From NCBI GenBank assembly GCA_021808195.1, contig JAKBCE010000078.1:1-11302 (forward strand): DNA of 11,302 nt. Reading direction: 5' to 3'. The DNA comes from Pseudomonadota bacterium. Its GTDB lineage: Bacteria > Pseudomonadota > Gammaproteobacteria > Steroidobacterales > Steroidobacteraceae. Each line of letters opens with the position of its first letter. The stretch's first letter is position 1. The notes beneath the pieces were generated by a model. The model ran no database searches, was not told the origin of the DNA, and saw only the letters and a list, made by a program, of their open reading frames with translations. Below are positions 7,154-11,302 of the stretch, piece by piece. Both the position numbers and the translations under genes were made by a program.

Positions 7154-7195
7154 GCGTCCCTACATAACGTCAGTGATTACGTTGTGTAGGGACGC
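7154..7195. repeat. 17-bp near-perfect inverted repeat between ltaE and tatD
   Basis: Arms 7154-7170 and 7179-7195 pair over 17 bp around the 8-base loop cagtgatt. The one imperfection (T7165 opposite G7184) is a U-G wobble in a plus-strand transcript and an A-C mismatch in a minus-strand one. It starts 25 bases beyond the ltaE stop codon, so it could terminate the ABC-ltaE operon, but no T-run follows on the minus strand. It could instead be a dispersed REP-like element or a regulator-binding site. Confidence 0.8.
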
Positions 7196-7219
7196 GCAGA
7201 GAGTGCCACCGCCGGCACG

Positions 7220-8260
7220 TCAGGGTCTGGGCAGCGCCTCGAGCGCCGAGCACAGCGCATCCACGTGGCCCGCGTCCTGGTTCCACGCCGTCACGAGACG
7301 GGCGAGACCGGAACGCTCCGCGCCCCAGTCGTAAAATTCGAATCCCGCGCTGCGCAGCGTACGTTTGCCCTCGGCGCCGAGCAGCACGAAGACTTCGTTC
7401 GCCTCGACGGGCGCGATGAGCCGCGCGCCGGCCGCCGCGCCGATGCGCTGCGCAAATCCGTTGGCACGCGCCGCATTGCGCCGCCACAGGTCGTTCTCGA
7501 GATACGCCAGCAGCTGCGCGGAAACGAAGCGGGATTTCGAGAGCAGGTGGCCGGCGCGCTTGCGGCGCAGCTCGAAATCGCGCACCAGGTCAGTATCGAA
7601 GAACACGACGGCTTCGGCGGCGAATGCGCCATTCTTGGTCGCACCGAAGGACAGTACGTCGACCCCGGCGCGCCAGGTGACGTCCGCCGGGTGACAGTCG
7701 AGGAACGTCAAGGCATTGGCGAAGCGCGCCCCGTCCATGTGCACCTTCAGACCGTGCGCGTGCGCCACCTTGCACAGCTGCGTCAGTTCCTGCGGCCGGT
7801 ACGCCGTGCCGAGTTCGGTCGCCTGGCTCACCGAGACGGCGGCCGGTTGCACCGTATGCACCGAAACCGGGTGTCCCTCGAGCGCCGCAGCGAGCGTCTC
7901 AGCGCTGAGTTTGGCGTGCGCGCCTTCGAGCAGCATCAGCTGCGCGCCGCCGGAGTAGAACGCCGGTGCGCCGCATTCGTCGCAGGCGATGTGTGCCTCG
8001 TGGTGGGCGAAGATGGCTCCGTATGGAGGCGTGAGTGTGGCGAGCGCCAGTGCATTGGCCGCGGTGCCGGTTGCAAGGGCGAACGCGCGTACCGGGGCGT
8101 CGAAGAACGCCCCGAGGGCCGCATCGAGCCGCTGCGTCCACGGATCGTCCCCGTAGGCGACCTCCAGGCCGTGATTTGCGGCGGCCAGCGCCTCGAGCAT
8201 CTCCGGGCAGGCGCTCGCCGTGTTGTCACTCATGAACCGCATGGTCTGCTGGGCCGTCAT
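7220..8260 (-). CDS. ltaE: Low-specificity L-threonine aldolase (PLP enzyme)
   Basis: 346 residues, the same length as the Pseudomonas low-specificity enzyme as I recall it, to which it is clearly related ('SDN', 'NHG.E.AYGDD.WT', 'DECGAP.F'). It is a cytoplasmic fold-type I PLP enzyme of the beta-eliminating lyase family, splitting L-threonine or L-allo-threonine to glycine and acetaldehyde. 'ATGTAANALA' (63-72) binds the PLP phosphate, Asp176 in 'VHMDGARFANA' contacts the pyridine nitrogen, and Lys209 in 'SFGATKNG' should form the Schiff base. The ATG at 8260 is chosen because GGAAGGGG (8276-8269, minus strand) lies 8 bases upstream; Met7 and Met10 are weaker alternatives. It is the last gene of a three-gene operon, 19 bases after the ABC permease. 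The link to an exporter may be transcriptional convenience only. Activity on other beta-hydroxy amino acids cannot be excluded. Confidence 0.92.
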   Translation of the reverse strand: MTAQQTMRFMSDNTASACPEMLEALAAANHGLEVAYGDDPWTQRLDAALGAFFDAPVRAFALATGTAANALALATLTPPYGAIFAHHEAHIACDECGAPAFYSGGAQLMLLEGAHAKLSAETLAAALEGHPVSVHTVQPAAVSVSQATELGTAYRPQELTQLCKVAHAHGLKVHMDGARFANALTFLDCHPADVTWRAGVDVLSFGATKNGAFAAEAVVFFDTDLVRDFELRRKRAGHLLSKSRFVSAQLLAYLENDLWRRNAARANGFAQRIGAAAGARLIAPVEANEVFVLLGAEGKRTLRSAGFEFYDWGAERSGLARLVTAWNQDAGHVDALCSALEALPRP

Positions 8261-8268
8261 CGCATTGT

Positions 8269-8276
8269 CCCCTTCC
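8269..8276 (-). promoter_or_regulatory. Ribosome-binding site of ltaE
   Basis: GGAAGGGG on the minus strand, 8 bases before the ATG at 8260. It supports the longest of three possible N-termini and lies in the 19-base gap after the permease stop, consistent with cotranscription. Confidence 0.55.
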
Positions 8277-8279
8277 AGT

Positions 8280-9284
8280 CTAGATCCGCCACTTGAACGA
8301 CCAGGCGCCGAAGGCGAGAAACACCACCGTCACGGCCCCGAGATAGAGCAGGCTCGGGGCGATGGTGCCGATGCCGGCGCCGTAGAGCATCACTTCGCGG
8401 GCCGCATGCAGCAGCTGCGTCAGCGGCAGCGCATCGGCGACCCATTGCACCCACTTCGGCGAGCCGGCGAGCGAGAACCACACGCCCGAGAGCAGCATCA
8501 TCGGCCAGGTGAGCAGGTTGAGGATGCCGTTGACCAGCTCCTCGCTGGCGAAGCGTGCCGCAATGGTGAGCCCGAGCGCGATCATCGAGAGCGCCCCGAG
8601 CACCGTCAGCAGCAACAGCAGCGCGAGGCTCCCGGCGTTGTGGAAGTGGATCATCGCACCGACCGCCAGGTACAGCACCGTCGTGATGAGCACGATGATG
8701 CTCAGACGCGAGAGCACCTGGGCGCTGAGGAACTCCAGTGCGGTGAGCGGCGTGGCATTGAGCCGCTTGAGAAATCCGCTCTGCCGGTAGCGCAGCACGA
8801 CGTAGCCGACGCCGAACAGGCAGCTGAACATCATGTTCATGCCGAGAATGCCCGGGAACAGCCAGTCGAGGTAGCGCACCGCGTGGCCGCTCACCGGCGC
8901 GCGCTGCGCGCCGGGATCGGCCGCGAGCAACAGCTTCTCGGTGATGTAGCCTTTCGGGGAGTCGGTGTTCACCCAGTAGCGCGGCGGCCGTCCGGGCGCG
9001 AGCAGCAGATCGATGCGCTGGCGGCGCACCGCGTGCAGCCCGGCCGATGCGCTCTCGATGTCGATGAACTGCACGTACTGGGTGTGCAGGAAGGGATCGC
9101 CGTGCGCCGCTGCCGTCCCGCCGATGACGCCTACTTTGAACAGCGGCCGCGGCGGCCCGCCGAAGATGAAGCCCATGCCGATGATGATCGAGACCGGCAG
9201 CAGCAGCGTGAACACCAGCGTGCCGCGGTCGCGCACGAATTCCAGGTTGCGTGCATGCCAGACGGACAGCAGACGTCGGATCAT
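8280..9284 (-). CDS. ABC-2 type exporter permease
   Basis: 334 residues of an inner-membrane ABC-2 permease. Hydrophobic segments fall at about 22-42, 141-163, 191-212, 218-243, 252-272 and 308-329. The large soluble loop between the first two (about 43-140) should be periplasmic, and the region around 166-180 ('RQSGFLKRLNATPL') is the typical cytoplasmic coupling segment. Its ATG overlaps the ATPase stop in an ATGA (9281-9284), so the two are translationally coupled and should form one transporter, probably two of each subunit. Family members export drugs, lipids, polysaccharides or haem-related compounds, or act in membrane remodelling; nothing here identifies the substrate. No Cys-rich or peptidase domain suggesting peptide export is present. 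Confidence 0.93.
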   Translation of the reverse strand: MIRRLLSVWHARNLEFVRDRGTLVFTLLLPVSIIIGMGFIFGGPPRPLFKVGVIGGTAAAHGDPFLHTQYVQFIDIESASAGLHAVRRQRIDLLLAPGRPPRYWVNTDSPKGYITEKLLLAADPGAQRAPVSGHAVRYLDWLFPGILGMNMMFSCLFGVGYVVLRYRQSGFLKRLNATPLTALEFLSAQVLSRLSIIVLITTVLYLAVGAMIHFHNAGSLALLLLLTVLGALSMIALGLTIAARFASEELVNGILNLLTWPMMLLSGVWFSLAGSPKWVQWVADALPLTQLLHAAREVMLYGAGIGTIAPSLLYLGAVTVVFLAFGAWSFKWRI

Positions 9285-10168
9285 GCCCGCAGCTCCCGGC
9301 CGGTGAGTTCGAGAAAGAGATCTTCGAGATTCGGCGGACGGATGCGCAGGTTGCGCAACGGCACGTCCGCCCCGAGCAGCACGCGCAGCGTGGCGTCGAG
9401 GTCATCGGTGGTGATTTCGATGCGCTCCTCGCTCTCGATCATCTGCAGCGGCAGCGTGCGGGCGGCGGGCGGAACATCCGCCCGCGGCAGCTCGAGCAGT
9501 ACCGCCGCAAAGTGCTCCCGCAGCAGCGCTGCCGGGGTTCCCTGGGCGATGATGCGGCCGCGATCGACGATCGCGATGACGTCACAGAGGATTTCGGCCT
9601 CTTCCATGTAATGCGTGGTGAGGATCATGGTCTTGCGCTGCGCTTTGATGGCACGGACCAGCGACCAGAAGTTGCGCCGCGCCTGTGGGTCGAGACCGGT
9701 GGTCGGCTCATCGAGGAACAGCACCGCCGGATCGTTCACCAGCGCGATTGCGAGCAGCAGCCGCTGCAGCTGACCGCCGGAGAGCTTGCGGTTGTCACGC
9801 TCGGCGAGCGCCTCGAGCGAGCACAGCTTGAGCAGCTCATCAATGTCGCGGCCGTGCGTGTACAGCCCGCGGAACATCGCAAGGCTCTGGCGCACGGTGA
9901 GGAAGTTCTGCAGCGCCGTGGCCTGAAAGAGAATACCGGCCTCCTCGCGGAAGCGGCTGCCGAGCGGCTCGCCCCGGTAGCGGACTTCGCCTGAGCTCGG
10001 GGTGAGGATCCCTTCCATGATCTCGATGGTGGTGGTCTTGCCGGCGCCATTGGGGCCGAGCAGCCCGAAGCACACGCCCTCCGGGACGTTGAACGAAATG
10101 CCATCGACCGCAGTGACGCCGGGGTACTGCTTGACGAGATCACGGACTTCGAGAACGGGTGGGTTCAT
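9281..10168 (-). CDS. ABC-2 type exporter ATP-binding protein
   Basis: 295 residues from the ATG at 10168. All nucleotide-binding elements are intact: Walker A 'GPNGAGKTT' (38-46), Q-loop Gln82, signature 'LSGGQ' (129-133), Walker B 'VLFLDEP' (149-155), D-loop 'TTGLDP', H-loop His186 in 'TTHYMEEAE'. Residues about 218-295 form the accessory C-terminal domain common in DrrA/CcmA-type ATPases, ending 'PPNLEDLFLELTGRELRA'. It should power the permease encoded immediately downstream. The frame is open further upstream to 10249, with another ATG at 10198, but the family's N-terminus aligns from 'MNPPVLEVRDLVKQYPG' and the extra residues are Arg/Ala-rich, so the shorter form is preferred. No clear Shine-Dalgarno site precedes it; instead the leader holds nested inverted repeats (10173-10209) that could affect expression. 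Confidence 0.95.
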   Translation of the reverse strand: MNPPVLEVRDLVKQYPGVTAVDGISFNVPEGVCFGLLGPNGAGKTTTIEIMEGILTPSSGEVRYRGEPLGSRFREEAGILFQATALQNFLTVRQSLAMFRGLYTHGRDIDELLKLCSLEALAERDNRKLSGGQLQRLLLAIALVNDPAVLFLDEPTTGLDPQARRNFWSLVRAIKAQRKTMILTTHYMEEAEILCDVIAIVDRGRIIAQGTPAALLREHFAAVLLELPRADVPPAARTLPLQMIESEERIEITTDDLDATLRVLLGADVPLRNLRIRPPNLEDLFLELTGRELRA

Positions 10169-10172
10169 GGCG

Positions 10173-10209
10173 GATCGGCTCGCTGCGCGCAGCGGCATCG
10201 TAGCCGATC
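10173..10209. repeat. Nested inverted repeats upstream of the ABC operon
   Basis: Outer 8-base arms gatcggct (10173-10180) and agccgatc (10202-10209) flank a perfect 14-bp palindrome, cgctgcgcgcagcg (10181-10194). The block ends 4 bases from the ATPase start codon, so on the minus strand it lies in the leader. It may act as an operator or as RNA structure around the initiation region. It overlaps the alternative start at 10198. Confidence 0.65.
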
Positions 10210-10252
10210 GCAGGGCAATGCGTCTGCCCGAGGCAGCGCGCCCGCGCACTGG

Positions 10253-10258
10253 TAAAAT
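10253..10258 (+). promoter_or_regulatory. Candidate -10 element for the metallopeptidase-kynA operon
   Basis: TAAAAT matches the sigma-70 -10 consensus at 5 of 6 positions and stands out in G+C-rich DNA, 23 bases before the GTG start. No good -35 is found at 16-18 bases upstream, so the promoter is either weak or activator-dependent. Confidence 0.4.
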
Positions 10259-10268
10259 GGCGCGGTAC

Positions 10269-10274
10269 AGGAGA
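10269..10274 (+). promoter_or_regulatory. Ribosome-binding site selecting a GTG start
   Basis: AGGAGA lies 7 bases before the GTG at 10282, whereas the first ATG in frame (10306) has nothing comparable upstream. Confidence 0.65.
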
Positions 10275-10281
10275 CGGCGCA

Positions 10282-11049
10282 GTGCGCCCGGCGGGTTCTG
10301 GCGTGATGGGTGAAGTGGCGGCGCAATTGCCGCTGTGGTCCGAGCAGGACGCAGGATGGAGCGTGCGCGAGAGCAGGCGTGCGCGTCGCATGGTGGTGCG
10401 TGTGTTTCATTCCGGCCGGGTCGAGGTGGTGGTGCCGGTGAAGACCCCGCCCGGTTTGATCGCGACGTTTCTCGAACGGCACCGGCTGTGGATCGAGCGC
10501 AAGCGCGCCGAGGCGCGCCGCACGGCGGTCGTCGCCGAGCCGTTTCCGCCCGAGCGCATCGAGCTCGCGGCCTGTGGCGAGCAGTGGCCGGTGCACCTCG
10601 CCGGTGGCAGCGGGCGGCTGCGCGTCAGCCGCGCCGGCGGACTGATCACCGTGAGTGGGCAGAGCAGTGAACCGGAGCAGGTGCGTCAGGCGTTGCGGCG
10701 CTGGCTGCTCGAGCGCGCCGGAGAAGTTCTCGAGCCGTCGCTGGCGGCCTGCGCACGTGAGTTCGGCTTCAGTTACACGCGTGTGGCCATCCGTCGCCAG
10801 CGATCGCGCTGGGGCAGCTGCTCGGTGTCGGGCACGATCAGTCTGAATGCCTGTCTGCTGTTCCTGCCACCGCCGGTGGTGCGCTATCTGCTGATTCACG
10901 AGCTGGCGCATACTCGCCACATGAATCACTCGCGGCGCTTCTGGCAATGCGTGGCGGCCTGCTGCCCGGACTACCGGCGGCTCGACCGGGCGCTGTCCGA
11001 AGGCTGGCGCAGCGTGCCGGCGTGGGTGTTCGGCGAGGCGATTCCGTGA
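10282..11049 (+). CDS. YgjP-like (DUF45 / M48-type) zinc metallopeptidase
   Basis: 255 residues from GTG; the usual family length is about 230-250. The C-terminal half carries the family hallmark: 'HELAH' (206-210) with Glu207 as catalytic base, and the third zinc ligand His216 in 'MNHSRRFW'. The conserved 'RWGSCS' (176-181) precedes it, and 'LERHRLWIERK' lies in the N-terminal half. No signal peptide or transmembrane helix is seen, so it is predicted cytoplasmic. Proteins of this family are annotated as SprT-like or M48-like peptidases; E. coli YgjP has been reported as a nucleotide phosphatase, so proteolysis should not be assumed. Its start is supported by the upstream AGGAGA; the ATG at 10306 would shorten it by eight residues. 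It is divergent from the ABC operon and overlaps kynA by four bases (GTGA), so the two are probably cotranscribed. Confidence 0.92.
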   Translation: MRPAGSGVMGEVAAQLPLWSEQDAGWSVRESRRARRMVVRVFHSGRVEVVVPVKTPPGLIATFLERHRLWIERKRAEARRTAVVAEPFPPERIELAACGEQWPVHLAGGSGRLRVSRAGGLITVSGQSSEPEQVRQALRRWLLERAGEVLEPSLAACAREFGFSYTRVAIRRQRSRWGSCSVSGTISLNACLLFLPPPVVRYLLIHELAHTRHMNHSRRFWQCVAACCPDYRRLDRALSEGWRSVPAWVFGEAIP

Positions 11050-11302
11050 GCCCCAAGCGGCCCGACAAGGGCACGCGCGTCGATCTGTCGGGCGAGGCGA
11101 TTCACTGGGATCTCGGCGAATCGCTGTCCTACGGGCAGTACCTGCAGCTCGAGAAGGTGCTCGGCGCGCAACAGCCGCTGTCTACCGAGCACGACGAGAT
11201 GCTCTTCATCATCGTGCACCAGGCGAGCGAGCTGTGGATGCGTCTGATGCTGCACGAGCTCACCGACGTGCTCGAGTGCGTGCGGCGCGATGACCTCGGG
11301 CC
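11046..11302 (+). CDS. kynA: Tryptophan 2,3-dioxygenase (3' end outside window)
   Basis: Only the first 85 codons are present. The enzyme is a cytoplasmic haem dioxygenase that opens the indole ring of L-tryptophan to N-formylkynurenine, the first step of the kynurenine pathway. Diagnostic stretches are 'LSYGQYLQL' (27-35), 'AQQPLS' (41-46) and 'HDEMLFIIVHQASELW' (49-64), matching the Xanthomonas enzyme as I recall it. Substrate-pocket residues appear kept: Tyr29, Phe54 and His58 correspond to Tyr24, Phe51 and His55 there. The haem-ligand His lies beyond the edge. Translation starts at a GTG overlapping the preceding stop (GTGA), with a weak GAGG 7 bases upstream, so coupling to the metallopeptidase gene is likely. 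No other start is plausible, because the 'VDLSGEAIHWDLG' lead-in already follows closely. Confidence 0.93.
   Translation, partial: MSPKRPDKGTRVDLSGEAIHWDLGESLSYGQYLQLEKVLGAQQPLSTEHDEMLFIIVHQASELWMRLMLHELTDVLECVRRDDLG

Noticed and set aside
7154..7195. Possible integron attC site, because of the AAC...GTT symmetry in the inverted repeat
   Set aside because: The core sites do not fit RYYYAAC and GTTRRRY, and there is no integrase or gene cassette nearby.
7265..8296. A 343-codon plus-strand frame antisense to ltaE
   Set aside because: The ltaE frame shows all PLP-enzyme motifs and a good ribosome site; the antisense product shows nothing recognisable.
8220..9611. A 463-codon plus-strand frame antisense to the ABC permease and ATPase 3' end
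   Set aside because: It is a shadow frame: the product is Arg/His/Glu/Gln-rich with no domain, while the opposite strand has complete ABC transporter motifs and an ATGA gene overlap.

Overview
The window is high-G+C DNA, dense in genes on both strands, and fits a proteobacterium. The closest family resemblances (E. coli-type TatD, Pseudomonas-type low-specificity threonine aldolase, Xanthomonas-type tryptophan 2,3-dioxygenase) point to a gammaproteobacterium, perhaps near the Xanthomonadales or related soil and water lineages. That placement is inference from remembered family sequences, not from a search.

Layout, left to right. (1) The C-terminal part of a secreted modular chitinase (1-1341, +) runs off the left edge: the tail of one CBM5/12 chitin-binding module, a Pro-Thr linker, a complete CBM5/12, a second Pro-Thr linker and a GH18 catalytic domain. 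A strong GC-rich hairpin follows. (2) Convergent to it is a prolyl 4-hydroxylase-like 2-oxoglutarate/Fe(II) dioxygenase (1403-2260, -). (3) About 650 bases follow with no convincing gene. They end in a short reading frame (2906-3058) whose N-terminus looks like the first membrane helix of aquaporin Z, a probable gene relic. (4) An exported 1031-residue beta-propeller protein with eleven Asp-box (BNR) repeats (3069-6164, +). (5) tatD (6207-7028, -), with its own candidate promoter. (6) A three-gene minus-strand operon reading 10168 to 7220: ABC-2 exporter ATPase, its permease (ATGA overlap) and a PLP-dependent threonine aldolase 19 bases further on. (7) Divergent from that operon, a YgjP-like zinc metallopeptidase (10282-11049, +, GTG start), overlapping by 4 bases the start of kynA, tryptophan 2,3-dioxygenase, which is cut by the right edge.

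How the genes work together. The left half is secretory and cell-surface biology: a chitin-degrading enzyme, a periplasmic or extracellular beta-propeller, and a protein-modifying dioxygenase. The right half is housekeeping metabolism and export: TatD nuclease, amino-acid cleavage, an ABC exporter, a metallopeptidase and entry to the kynurenine pathway. I see no CRISPR array, integrase, transposase, tRNA, rRNA, toxin-antitoxin pair or recognisable defence system, and no evidence of an undescribed multi-gene system. The points most worth a second look are the aquaporin relic, a near-perfect 17-bp inverted repeat between the threonine aldolase gene and tatD, nested palindromes upstream of the ABC operon, and the prolyl hydroxylase lying beside a gene with proline-rich linkers.
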